A stretch of 64,000 bases of DNA from Acerihabitans sp047324305 (GTDB lineage: Bacteria; Pseudomonadota; Gammaproteobacteria; Enterobacterales; Enterobacteriaceae): the NCBI RefSeq assembly GCF_047324305.1, contig NZ_CP178740.1:2666001-2730000 (forward strand). The letters are read 5' to 3'. This document shows positions 51,685 through 60,452 of the stretch, piece after piece; position 1 is the stretch's first letter, and each line of letters starts with the position of its first letter. A model generated the notes under the pieces. The model was given only the letters and a program-made list of their open reading frames with translations, was not told where the DNA came from and made no database searches. The position numbers and the translations under genes were made by a program.

Positions 51685-54600
51685 CAGCGCTCCTGGCGGC
51701 CGTAACGGCGCCATGTCCGCTGCGCGCGCTGTGACAGGCCGTCAAACCACAGGTAGATCACCGGCGTGGAAAACAGCGTCAGCACCTGGCTGAATATCAG
51801 GCCGCCGACGATCACCAGCCCCAGCGGCCGGCGCAGCTCGGCGCCGGATCCGTGCGCCAGCATTAGCGGCAGCGCGCCCAGCAACGCCGCCATGGTGGTC
51901 ATCAGAATCGGCCGGAAGCGCAGCAGACAGGCCTGGTGGATGGCCTCACGCGGCGTAAGATGCTGGTGGTGCTCCGCCTCCAGCGCAAAGTCGATCATCA
52001 TAATGGCGTTTTTCTTGACGATGCCGATCAGCAGGATGACGCCGATAAGCGCTATCAGGCTGAACTCAGTATCGGCGAACAGCAGCGTCAGCAGGGCGCC
52101 CACCGCCGCCGAGGGCAGGGTGGACAAAATCGTCACCGGATGGATAAAACTTTCGTACAGGATGCCCAGCACCACATACATGGTTATCAGCGCCGCCAGG
52201 ATAAGCCACAGGGTGTTATCGGTGGCGCTCTGAAACGCCGAGGTTTCGCCCTGGTAGCGCAGGGTAATACTGGACGGCAGTTTCAGCTCATCGGTCACGT
52301 TGGTTATCGCCTGCTGCGCGTCTTCCAGCGAATAGCCGGGTTGCAGGTTAAAGGAGAGGGTGACCGCCGGGAACTGATTGAGCCTGGCGTACAGCAGCGA
52401 CCCGGTACGCAGGTGGATTGCGGCGATAGCGGTGAGTTTCACCATGCCGGCTGAGGAACTGGTGGTGGAGCCGCTCGATGCGCTTGATGTCGTCGTGGCG
52501 CCGGACGAACCCGAACTGCCCGAGGTGCTGGCCGTACTCGTGCCGTCGGTAAGATTGGTGGCCAGGTAGATATCGTCCAGCGACGCCGGCGACTGCTGGT
52601 ACTTCGGCAGCACCTCGAGCACCACGCGATATTGATTGGACTGGGTAAAGATCGTCGACACCAGGCGCTGCCCGAAGGCGTTATATAATGCGGTATCCAC
52701 ATCGGCGGCGGTAATGCCGTAGCGCGCCGCCGCGTCGCGGTTCAGTTCCACGTAGGCCACCTGGCCCTGATCCTGTAGATTGCTCACCACCTCGCTGAAC
52801 TCCGGCCGCCCCGCGAGCGCCGCCACCACTTTCGGCGTCCAGGCGACCAGGTTTTCGCTGTCCGCGTCGTCGAGGGTGAACTGGTACTGGCTGGGCGTGA
52901 CCTGATCGTTAACCGTCAGGTCCTGCGCGGATTGCAGATACAGCTGGATGCCGGCGATATCCGCGACGGCCTGCTTAAGCTGCGTGATAATCGCATCGGC
53001 GCGCAGGTCGCGATCCGCGAAGGGCTTAAGGTTTATCTGCAGCCGGCCGCTGTTCAGGCTGGTATTGTTGCCGTCGATGCCGATGGTCGAGGATACGCTC
53101 GCCACCGACGGGTTTTTGAGAATGACATCCGCCAGCCTTTGCTGTCGCGCCGCCATCTCGCTAAACGACACATCCTGCGAGGCCACGGTTACCCCCTGGA
53201 TAAGGCCGGTATCCTGCGGCGGGAAAAAGCCTTTCGGCACCACCAGATACAGCAGTGCCGTAAGGGCCAGGGTCAATAGCGCCACCAACAGCATCAGGCG
53301 CTGGTGATCCAGCACCACCGTCAGCCAGCGATCGTAGCCGGCCACCAGCTTGTCGAACAGCTGCCCGCCCTTGCGGTTGAACCGGCTCTGTTGTTCCGCC
53401 GGGATATGGCGCAACAGGTAGGCGCACAGCATCGGCGTCAGCGTCAGGGACACCACCATCGACACCAGGATCGCCACCGCCAGGGTAATGGCGAACTCGC
53501 GGAACAGGCGCCCGACCACATCGCCCATAAACAGCAGCGGGATCAGTACCGCAATCAGCGAAAAGGTCAGCGAAATAATGGTAAACCCAATCTGCGCCGA
53601 GCCGTTAAGCGCCGCCTGCATCGGGGTTTCGCCGTTTTCCAGGCGGCGCGAGATGTTTTCCACCACCACGATGGCGTCGTCGATAACAAAACCGGTGGCC
53701 ACCGTCAGGGCCATCAGCGACAGGTTGTTCAGGCTGAATCCGGCCAGGTACATCACGCCGAAGGTGCCCACCAGCGACAGCGGCACGGCGATGCTGGGGA
53801 TTAATGTCGCGGCCAGGTTGCGCAGGAACAGAAACGTCACCATCACCACCAGCGCAATGGACAGCAGCAGCTCGAACTGCACGTCGCTGATGGATGAGCG
53901 GATGGTCTGGGTCCGGTCCGATAAAATCGCGATCTTAACCCCGTCGGGCAGCGCCGCCTGCAGGGTCGGCAACTGGGCCTTGATATTATCCACCACCGAG
54001 ATCACGTTGGCGCCGGGCTGGCGCTGGACGCTGATGACGATGGCGGGCATGCGATTGGCCCAGGCGGACTGGAACGCGTTTTCCTCCGCTTCGTCGATTT
54101 GCGCGATATCGCGCAGGCGCAGCGCGGCGCCGTTCTGGTAGGTAATGATCAGGTTGCCGTACTCGGCCGCCGTGCGCAACTGGTCGTTGGCATCAATGGT
54201 AATGGAGTGGTATTTGCCGTCGAACCCGCCCTTGGAGCCGTTGACATTGCTGTTGCCAATCAGCGTATCGACATCGGCCAGCGTCAGGTTATGCGCCGCC
54301 AGGGCGCGGGGATCCATGCGCACCCGTATCGCCGGCTGATGGCCGCCGGCCAGCGTCACCATACCCACGCCGGAAATCTGCGACAGCTTCAGGGCGATGC
54401 GGGTATTGACCAAATCCTGCACCTTGATAAGCGGCAGGGTATCGGAGGTGGCGGCCAGGGTAATGACCGCCGTATCCGCCGGATTGACCTTTTTATAGGT
54501 CGGCGGGTTGGGCAGGTCGGTGGGCAGCAGGCTGTCGGCGGCGTTGATGGCCGCCTGCACTTCCTGCTCGGCCACATCCAGCGACAGCTCCAGCGAAAAT

Positions 54601-54881
54601 TTCAGGGTGATAATCGACGCGCCGCCGGAGCTGGTGGAATACATCTGGCTCAGGCCGGCCATCTGTCCCAACTGGCGCTCAAGCGGGGCGGTGATGGACG
54701 ACGCCATTACGCTTGGACTGGCGCCGGGATAAAGCGTCGTCACCTGGATGGTGGGATAATCCACCTGCGGCAGGGCGGAGGTGGACAGCATCCGATAGGC
54801 GAAAATGCCGGCGACCAGCACGCCGATCATCAGCAAAATCGTGGCGACCGGACGTTGGATAAACAGTCGTGAGGGATTCAT
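51684..54881 (-). CDS. mdtB: RND multidrug efflux transporter MdtB with low-complexity insert
   Basis: The 1065-residue pump (E. coli MdtB 1040) opens with SRLFIQRPVATILLM and has GFVIDDAIVVVENISR for the proton relay. It assembles with MdtC and MdtA. At about residues 773-812 there is an insert composed almost only of Ser, Thr, Gly and Ala between DIYLATNLTDG and MVKLTAIA. E. coli MdtB has no such run, and it accounts for the extra length. It overlaps mdtA by 4 bases. Confidence 0.92.
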   Translation of the reverse strand: MNPSRLFIQRPVATILLMIGVLVAGIFAYRMLSTSALPQVDYPTIQVTTLYPGASPSVMASSITAPLERQLGQMAGLSQMYSTSSGGASIITLKFSLELSLDVAEQEVQAAINAADSLLPTDLPNPPTYKKVNPADTAVITLAATSDTLPLIKVQDLVNTRIALKLSQISGVGMVTLAGGHQPAIRVRMDPRALAAHNLTLADVDTLIGNSNVNGSKGGFDGKYHSITIDANDQLRTAAEYGNLIITYQNGAALRLRDIAQIDEAEENAFQSAWANRMPAIVISVQRQPGANVISVVDNIKAQLPTLQAALPDGVKIAILSDRTQTIRSSISDVQFELLLSIALVVMVTFLFLRNLAATLIPSIAVPLSLVGTFGVMYLAGFSLNNLSLMALTVATGFVIDDAIVVVENISRRLENGETPMQAALNGSAQIGFTIISLTFSLIAVLIPLLFMGDVVGRLFREFAITLAVAILVSMVVSLTLTPMLCAYLLRHIPAEQQSRFNRKGGQLFDKLVAGYDRWLTVVLDHQRLMLLVALLTLALTALLYLVVPKGFFPPQDTGLIQGVTVASQDVSFSEMAARQQRLADVILKNPSVASVSSTIGIDGNNTSLNSGRLQINLKPFADRDLRADAIITQLKQAVADIAGIQLYLQSAQDLTVNDQVTPSQYQFTLDDADSENLVAWTPKVVAALAGRPEFSEVVSNLQDQGQVAYVELNRDAAARYGITAADVDTALYNAFGQRLVSTIFTQSNQYRVVLEVLPKYQQSPASLDDIYLATNLTDGTSTASTSGSSGSSGATTTSSASSGSTTSSSAGMVKLTAIAAIHLRTGSLLYARLNQFPAVTLSFNLQPGYSLEDAQQAITNVTDELKLPSSITLRYQGETSAFQSATDNTLWLILAALITMYVVLGILYESFIHPVTILSTLPSAAVGALLTLLFADTEFSLIALIGVILLIGIVKKNAIMMIDFALEAEHHQHLTPREAIHQACLLRFRPILMTTMAALLGALPLMLAHGSGAELRRPLGLVIVGGLIFSQVLTLFSTPVIYLWFDGLSQRAQRTWRRYGRQER

Positions 54882-56089
54882 TGCGCCGTCACGTCCTTGG
54901 TTTGCGCCGTATTCACCACCGTCACCTTACTGCCGGTATTGAGACGGTCTATGCCTTCGGTGACCACCTGGTCCCCCGGGGCGACGCCGGACAACACGGC
55001 CTGCAAATCGCTGCCGAACGCCGGCCCGGTTTTAACCGCTTTTCGCTCAACGGTGTTGTCGGCCTTGATCACATAAACAAAATCGCCGTCGCTGCTTAAC
55101 TGCAGCGCCTGGGCGGGAATCACGGTCGCGCCGGCCAGCGTCCCGGTTTGCAGCCGGATGTTGACAAACTGGTTGGGGTAAAGGCTTTCGTCATCATTGG
55201 CAAAAATCGCCTTTAGCTTGATACTGCCTGTATCGCTATCGATTTCATTGCTGATAAAATTCAGCTTGCCCTGGCCGAGAGGGGTAATGCCGTCCTGATC
55301 GATGGCCGTGGCCGGCAGGGAATTGCCCTGGTGCAGCGATTTCAGCAGCGTGGGTAAATTAACCTGGGGCAGGCTGAAGGTCACCGCAATCGGCTGGGTC
55401 TGGGTAATAGTGACAATGCCGGTGGTATCGCTGCTGTGGACCATATTGCCGGGGTCCACCAGCCGCAGCCCCACCCGGCCGGACACCGGCGCGGTAATGC
55501 GCGCGTACTCCAGATCCAGCTTGGCGGCATTGATTTGCGCCTGATCGGCTTTGATCGTGCCCAGGTACTGGCCGACCGTGGCGGTTTGGGTTTCCAAATC
55601 CTGCCGCGACAGCGAGTCCTGCGCAAACAGGGTCTTGTAGCGCGCCAGGGTCAGCTGGGCGCTTTTCAGCAATGCCTGGTTTTGCGCCAGTTCGCCCTGA
55701 TATTGCTCCAGGGTGGCCTGGTAGCTCCTGGGGTCGATTTGCGCCAGCAGCTGGCCTTTGGCCACTTTCTGGCCTTCGACGAAATAGACCTGCATCAACT
55801 GGCCGTCCACCCGGCTGGTCACCGTGACGCTGGCGTTGGCCACCACGGTGCCGAGCGCGGAAAGATATACTGGCACATCCGCCTGTTTCGCCGTCCCGCT
55901 GTGCACCGGCGTGGCCAGGCCGCCCATGCCGGCGCCCGCCCTTCCCGGCCCGCCCGCCCGGGGATCGGCATTCGTGCCGCCGCTATGCCTTGGCAGAAAA
56001 TAGAACAGGGCGGCTGCAATCAACAGCACGACGATTAACAACAACAGAATATTGCGCCATTTGATTTTACGTTGTGAGCGGATTTTCAT
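54878..56089 (-). CDS. mdtA: RND efflux periplasmic adaptor MdtA
   Basis: The 403-residue adaptor (E. coli 415) has an N-terminal membrane anchor (RNILLLLIVVLLIAAALFYF), barrel-sandwich halves (VTSRVDGQLMQVYFVEGQKV and ITAPVSGRVGLRLVDPGNMV), an alpha hairpin between them and beta-barrel and MP domains. It links MdtBC to the outer-membrane channel. First gene of the leftward mdtABC-nodT operon; no BaeR box was recognised upstream and baeSR is not in the window. Confidence 0.93.
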   Translation of the reverse strand: MKIRSQRKIKWRNILLLLIVVLLIAAALFYFLPRHSGGTNADPRAGGPGRAGAGMGGLATPVHSGTAKQADVPVYLSALGTVVANASVTVTSRVDGQLMQVYFVEGQKVAKGQLLAQIDPRSYQATLEQYQGELAQNQALLKSAQLTLARYKTLFAQDSLSRQDLETQTATVGQYLGTIKADQAQINAAKLDLEYARITAPVSGRVGLRLVDPGNMVHSSDTTGIVTITQTQPIAVTFSLPQVNLPTLLKSLHQGNSLPATAIDQDGITPLGQGKLNFISNEIDSDTGSIKLKAIFANDDESLYPNQFVNIRLQTGTLAGATVIPAQALQLSSDGDFVYVIKADNTVERKAVKTGPAFGSDLQAVLSGVAPGDQVVTEGIDRLNTGSKVTVVNTAQTKDVTAQ

Positions 56090-56664
56090 GCGATACGGGC
56101 GGCCATCAGTGGTCAGGGAATTATCATCGTACTAGGATAAAGTAATTCAGGCCGCGTTATTGTAAAAGTTTCGTCAAAAAGCATTTCACTTATACGGGGA
56201 AACAGGCATAACGATAAAGATTCTCCCCGCCATCAGCGCTGCTTTAACCACGCTTTTACCCGAGATAAAGACTCTGCTGAGCAGCACAATGAAGGATGAG
56301 AGTGATTGATTTAAAATAACATTAGGTAACCAGGTGCATTAAATATGCAGGCAAATGGCGCGTTGTCACCCCCGGTGTTTGTAAACTTGATAATATAATT
56401 GTCGGGTTTTTGCCCTGTTGGCCAATGATGCCGGTAACCGCTGGGAATCGCTGGCTTTTTAATCGCTGCTCACGGATTTTGCGGCATATTGACGGTTGTT
56501 TACCCCGGGCTATCATGTTTCACTCTGGTTAAAAATGTTAACGTTATGTTTTTAATGGTGGCGAATCCCCATTTTTATTCGCTATTTTGTACTGCAATTC
56601 ACGTTTGTTATTGTTATTCCCCACCGCTTATGGAGATAACTTTACTTTTCCCCCGCCGGCTTAT

Positions 56665-56692
56665 TTGACAGTAAGCGTGCTCACTATATAAT
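56665..56692 (+). promoter_or_regulatory. Perfect-consensus sigma70 promoter in the hilA leader
   Basis: TTGACA (56665-56670) and TATAAT (56687-56692) are both exact, separated by 16 bases, reading toward hilA but 566 bases before its start. A short palindrome TGAATATATTCA followed by seven T (56751-56769) downstream could end a small RNA, though its stem is weak. Confidence 0.65.
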
Positions 56693-56963
56693 CCGTTTTA
56701 ATTTTACAGGGCGTCCCAGCAAAAAATAATTTATGCCTTGGGTGTATGATTGAATATATTCATTTTTTTAATACACAATATATGAAATGGAATTAATATT
56801 TTTTCGGCAACGATGCTCACTGTATTGTTAAAATAAAGAATAATTTATTAATTTTTTGATCTGCCCTGCAAATATGGATACCGTATCCTTGTAAGCTGGC
56901 GTTAAATGAACCGGGCCTTAATCCTCCAGCATAAATCGTGGTTTGCGGCAGACTTTAACGCTG

Positions 56964-56980
56964 GGTTGACGCTGGGTTTA
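56964..56980 (+). promoter_or_regulatory. PhoP-box-like direct repeat
   Basis: GGTTGA-CGCTG-GGTTTA fits the PhoP direct repeat (T/G)GTTTA-N5-(T/G)GTTTA with one mismatch. It is part of an 11-base tandem repeat ACGCTGGGTTG/ACGCTGGGTTT. It lies 277 bases before the hilA-type start. Confidence 0.4.
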
Positions 56981-57257
56981 AGCATAATCGCCCGGCGATG
57001 CATATATAACACCAAGGTGGATTAATGTAATTAACATAAACCCCATCTGGTTACATAAATAATAACTTCTCTCATTGTTAAAGTGGATCATTAATTTTTG
57101 TATAGTAGTTTTAATGTAAGGCTATTGTGGGCGGCAAAAGGCTATATGAATAAGAAATGATCGGTGTATTGATGAAATGTGCACAGGTCATGCCCTAGGC
57201 TTATCCAGGGGCGAACCGCCATTTTAATCCGTCGTCATTCTCGGGTAGGAAGAAAAT

Positions 57258-59006
57258 ATGAGTAATGTATTTAATCGACCGCGTGCCATGAATATTCCAC
57301 CGACGCCTCTGCCGATCAAAGGGATCAGGAAAGAGGTGGTGAACCATTTTAAAGTCCAGTACAGCTTTGGTGATTTTATCCTTCACTCTACCCGCGTTCT
57401 GTTTCATAAAGATCGGAAAATCAGCGTGTCGCCAAAAGAGCTGGGGGTGCTTATCCTGCTGCTGGAATCCGCCGGCGAGGTGGTCAGCAAGGACCGGCTG
57501 ATCAATGAAGTCTGGTCCGGCGGCAATGTCGGTGAAGAATCCCTGACGCGGTGTATCTATGTCCTGCGCCGTATTTTGCAGGAAGGCAAGCATAACCGGT
57601 TTATCGATACCGTTTATGGTAAAGGCTACCGTTTTACCCTGCCTGTTACCCGCGTCACGCCCCGTGAACGCATGACCACGGCCAGCTGCATTTTTGCGGT
57701 GCTGCCATTTCACCTGGACGCGCATCTGGATACGCTGGAACTGCATGATGCAATAGTGCAGGAAATGACCGGCTACGCTGCGGCCGGGCTGCACGTTCTG
57801 CCTTCGTCGCTGACGCTTGGCTGCACATCACTGCAAACGACCCTGGAATTGATGGAAAAGATCAAGCCGGATTATTACCTGACCGGCTACCAGCTGAGCC
57901 AGACAAGCGGGCCGCTGATGCGTGTTGAACTGATGCGCGCGCAGGATCATCTGGTGCTGCACCGGGAGGCGATAAACCTTGACGGCCGGCTGACGGTGGC
58001 GTGCATAAACCGCCGTATCAAGCCGCTGCTGTTGAAGCATATTCCCTGTCTGCGCGAGGACGGTCAAACCCTAAACACGCCTTCGTCCACGCTTGATGCG
58101 CGGGCCGTTCACCGTGCGGGGCGCGACGCCTTCCTGGCCTACACGCCGGAAAGCCTGGGCAAGGCCCTGGACCTGCTGCAACAGGGGCGCCGGCAGGCCC
58201 CGGATGATATCGACCTGCAATACCATCTGGCGGAATGTTATTTCGCCCTCGGGCAAATGGGCATGATGGATTTTGATCATGCGTTGCGCGAATGCGGCGC
58301 GCTGATCGACGGCGTACTGGCGCGCACGGCGGATCACCCCGAGGCGCTGGCGTTAAGCGGGGTGCTGCAGGGACTGAATCGCGCTTTCAGCGAGGCGGCC
58401 GAACGGTTTAAACAAGCGCTGGCGATGTCCGGGGATAATCCTTCGGTTAATTATTATTATGCATGGCATCTGCTTATTGTCGGCGACACCGGCAGAGCGC
58501 TGTATTTCGCGCGCCAGGCCCGGAAAATGCTGCCCGAGATGATGGCTGTTCAGGTATTGATGATGTGGCTGGAATATTGCGACGGTAATGCGCAGGCGGC
58601 GCTGGATATCGCCGGGGGCCAATCACCGGAGGAGCGCGCTCATCCGGTGCTGCTCAGCATGCGGGCGGTCATCCTGTGCAGCGAGGGGCAACCCGGCCGG
58701 GCCGCGGAGCTGATCCCCCATCTGATGAACGGCAGCGAACAGGACGGCATTGTCTACCTGAACGCGCTTTATACACGCATGTTCTCGCAGTCGGCGGCGG
58801 TCAACGGCGAGCAGGTCGCCACGTTGATGCGGCGGGCCACGCATATGATGCCGTCGGCGCTGCTGCCGGTTATCCTCCAGTGCCAGGGATACCGGGCGGC
58901 AAAAAAATGGTATGACCAGCTTTCCAGCACTTCCTCGCCCTGCCTGATGTTATGGCGCAACGACCCCCGGGTTAAACCCCTGCGGGCCGAGGTCCCGGAG
59001 TGTTGA
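57258..59006 (+). CDS. hilA: HilA-type T3SS master transcriptional activator
   Basis: The 582-residue protein (Salmonella HilA 553) has an OmpR-type winged-helix DNA-binding domain at residues about 35-130, ending in the typical RFIDTVYGKGYRFTLPV, and a long C-terminal region of TPR-like helical repeats (about 270-560). It activates T3SS operons. AGGAAG is well placed before ATG 57258. A related family member is E. coli YgeH, but the adjacent iagB and inv genes favour HilA. Its stop is 5 bases before the iagB ATG, so the two are coupled. Confidence 0.9.
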   Translation: MSNVFNRPRAMNIPPTPLPIKGIRKEVVNHFKVQYSFGDFILHSTRVLFHKDRKISVSPKELGVLILLLESAGEVVSKDRLINEVWSGGNVGEESLTRCIYVLRRILQEGKHNRFIDTVYGKGYRFTLPVTRVTPRERMTTASCIFAVLPFHLDAHLDTLELHDAIVQEMTGYAAAGLHVLPSSLTLGCTSLQTTLELMEKIKPDYYLTGYQLSQTSGPLMRVELMRAQDHLVLHREAINLDGRLTVACINRRIKPLLLKHIPCLREDGQTLNTPSSTLDARAVHRAGRDAFLAYTPESLGKALDLLQQGRRQAPDDIDLQYHLAECYFALGQMGMMDFDHALRECGALIDGVLARTADHPEALALSGVLQGLNRAFSEAAERFKQALAMSGDNPSVNYYYAWHLLIVGDTGRALYFARQARKMLPEMMAVQVLMMWLEYCDGNAQAALDIAGGQSPEERAHPVLLSMRAVILCSEGQPGRAAELIPHLMNGSEQDGIVYLNALYTRMFSQSAAVNGEQVATLMRRATHMMPSALLPVILQCQGYRAAKKWYDQLSSTSSPCLMLWRNDPRVKPLRAEVPEC

Positions 59007-59011
59007 GCACC

Positions 59012-59488
59012 ATGCCCGCAGGTAAATATTTCATCGCGCTCGGTTTGCTGTTAAGCGCCACCGCCGTGTCGGCGGACTGCTGGTCGCAGGCGGAACGTCA
59101 TTTTTCCATCGAATCCAGGCTGCTGCAGGCCATTGCGCTGACGGAATCGAATATGAACCCGCGCGCCACGGGCAAAAACGCCAACGGCACCCGCGATATC
59201 GGCCTGATGCAGATCAACAGCCTCCATTTGCCCCGGCTGAGGACGTTGGGCATTGATGAGCAACGGCTGTATGAAGATAGCTGCGTCTCGGTAATGGTGG
59301 GCGCCTCGGTGCTCGCGGACATGATGAAGCGCTACGGTTATTCCTGGGAAGCGGTGGGTGCTTATAACGCGGGAACCGCCGCGGGCCGCAAACACCTGCG
59401 CATGCGTTATGCCCAACGCGTTTGGGAACACTATAAACGCCTGGATACGAGCAGCGCGCCGGTGATGGCGCGACCGGCTGCATCCTGA
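59012..59488 (+). CDS. iagB: T3SS-associated lytic transglycosylase IagB
   Basis: From ATG 59012 the protein has 158 residues with a signal peptide ending at VSA-DC. The SLT domain has the catalytic Glu in ALTESNMNPRA and the later GLMQINSLHLPRL and VGAYNAGTAA motifs. It opens peptidoglycan for needle assembly. GGAG at 58997-59000 precedes the ATG; an upstream GTG at 59000 overlaps the ribosome site and hilA. Same neighbour relation (hilA-iagB) as in Salmonella. Confidence 0.93.
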   Translation: MPAGKYFIALGLLLSATAVSADCWSQAERHFSIESRLLQAIALTESNMNPRATGKNANGTRDIGLMQINSLHLPRLRTLGIDEQRLYEDSCVSVMVGASVLADMMKRYGYSWEAVGAYNAGTAAGRKHLRMRYAQRVWEHYKRLDTSSAPVMARPAAS

Positions 59489-59502
59489 ATATGTGATTAA
59501 TC

Positions 59503-59522
59503 AATATATGCAAATGTATATT
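59503..59522. repeat. Inverted repeat upstream of invF
   Basis: AATATA (59503-59508) and TATATT (59517-59522) are inverted across an 8-base spacer. It lies between iagB and invF where an activator such as HilA would be expected to act, but the symmetry may simply reflect AT-richness. Confidence 0.3.
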
Positions 59523-59642
59523 AGTCCTGGTTATTAATGTTTTGTTTAACGACTTTCGCTCTGGGCGGTTTTATACATCATTAAATTTAACTCGATGAAT
59601 CAGATTCCCATCATGATTTATGGAAGACACAAAGGCATTATC

Positions 59643-60452
59643 ATGAGTATCAAGGTTAATCAAAAACGCATGGGGTTAATAATGAACAAAGAGAATATCA
59701 TATTGCCCCACAGGCCGCTCGCGGAAAATTATAAACAGGATATAACCGAACCCACATGCTGGCTGATGCAAACCCATAATCAGGCGTGCCGCATCCATTT
59801 CCAGTCGGGCCAGGAATCCTCCACCCTGAATCTGTCGCAGGATTGGCACGGTATTCTGGTCATGAATAAAATCAACCTGGAAATTATTTCCGGTGCGCCC
59901 ATCCAGCAGGAGCTGCCTTTATTTGCGCTGGTGAAATTGCAGGTATTTATTGATGAATCACGCCGGGTGTCATTGAAATACGATCCCTTACAGCCTTGGG
60001 ACAGCATTAAACTTAACAGCGATCCGCTTATTGCCAACTGCGGCGATGTCGAGCGCTGGCTGTTGACGCAAAGCAACCTGCTGCCCACCGAAATGGGCAT
60101 GCTGGCATCTTTTCTGCGCCGGACGGAATGGTATTGGCTCATCCGCTTTTTATTAAATGAATCGGTCAGCCACGGCAAAATACATGAGCTGGGCGCGCGT
60201 TATGGTTTGTCCTATTCGCATTTCCGGCGGTTATGCCGTAATGCCTTGGGCAATTCAGCTAAAAACGAGCTGCGCGGCTGGCGTATCGCCAGGGCCTTGC
60301 TCGATGTGGTCGAAGAGGGGCAAAGCCTGACGGAGGTGGCGATGCGGTACGGTTACGCGTCCTCATCCCATTTATCCAATGATATCAGGGATGCTTTTGG
60401 CGTTTCCCCCCGGGGATTGTGGAACATCATCAACAAGAAACTGGAAAAATGA
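59643..60452 (+). CDS. invF: AraC-family T3SS regulator InvF
   Basis: From ATG 59643 (AAAGG ribosome site) about 269 residues; ATG 59682 with GGGG upstream is a second candidate and closer to the usual InvF length. The C-terminal AraC domain (last about 95 residues) shows KIHELGARYGLSYSHFRRLC and SLTEVAMRYGYASSSHLSN. InvF with a SicA-type chaperone activates effector genes in Salmonella. The stop overlaps invG by 4 bases. Confidence 0.9.
   Translation: MSIKVNQKRMGLIMNKENIILPHRPLAENYKQDITEPTCWLMQTHNQACRIHFQSGQESSTLNLSQDWHGILVMNKINLEIISGAPIQQELPLFALVKLQVFIDESRRVSLKYDPLQPWDSIKLNSDPLIANCGDVERWLLTQSNLLPTEMGMLASFLRRTEWYWLIRFLLNESVSHGKIHELGARYGLSYSHFRRLCRNALGNSAKNELRGWRIARALLDVVEEGQSLTEVAMRYGYASSSHLSNDIRDAFGVSPRGLWNIINKKLEK

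Larger units (their letters stand above)
56090..57257. other. 1.17-kb AT-rich gene-free region before hilA
   Basis: No convincing gene. One 64-codon leftward frame (56322-56516) lacks a ribosome site and family features. The region contains a perfect sigma70 promoter (56665-56692), a PhoP-box-like direct repeat (56964-56980) and several further TATAAT-like elements. It is the probable control region of the hilA-type master regulator; such long AT-rich leaders are known targets of H-NS silencing in T3SS islands. Confidence 0.65.

Noticed and set aside
56322..56516. 64-codon leftward frame in the hilA leader
   Set aside because: No ribosome site, no domain, and basic, irregular composition; more likely non-coding regulatory DNA.
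56966..56988. TTGACG followed by CATAAT as a promoter
   Set aside because: The spacing is only 11 bases, too short for sigma70; the PhoP-like repeat is the better reading.
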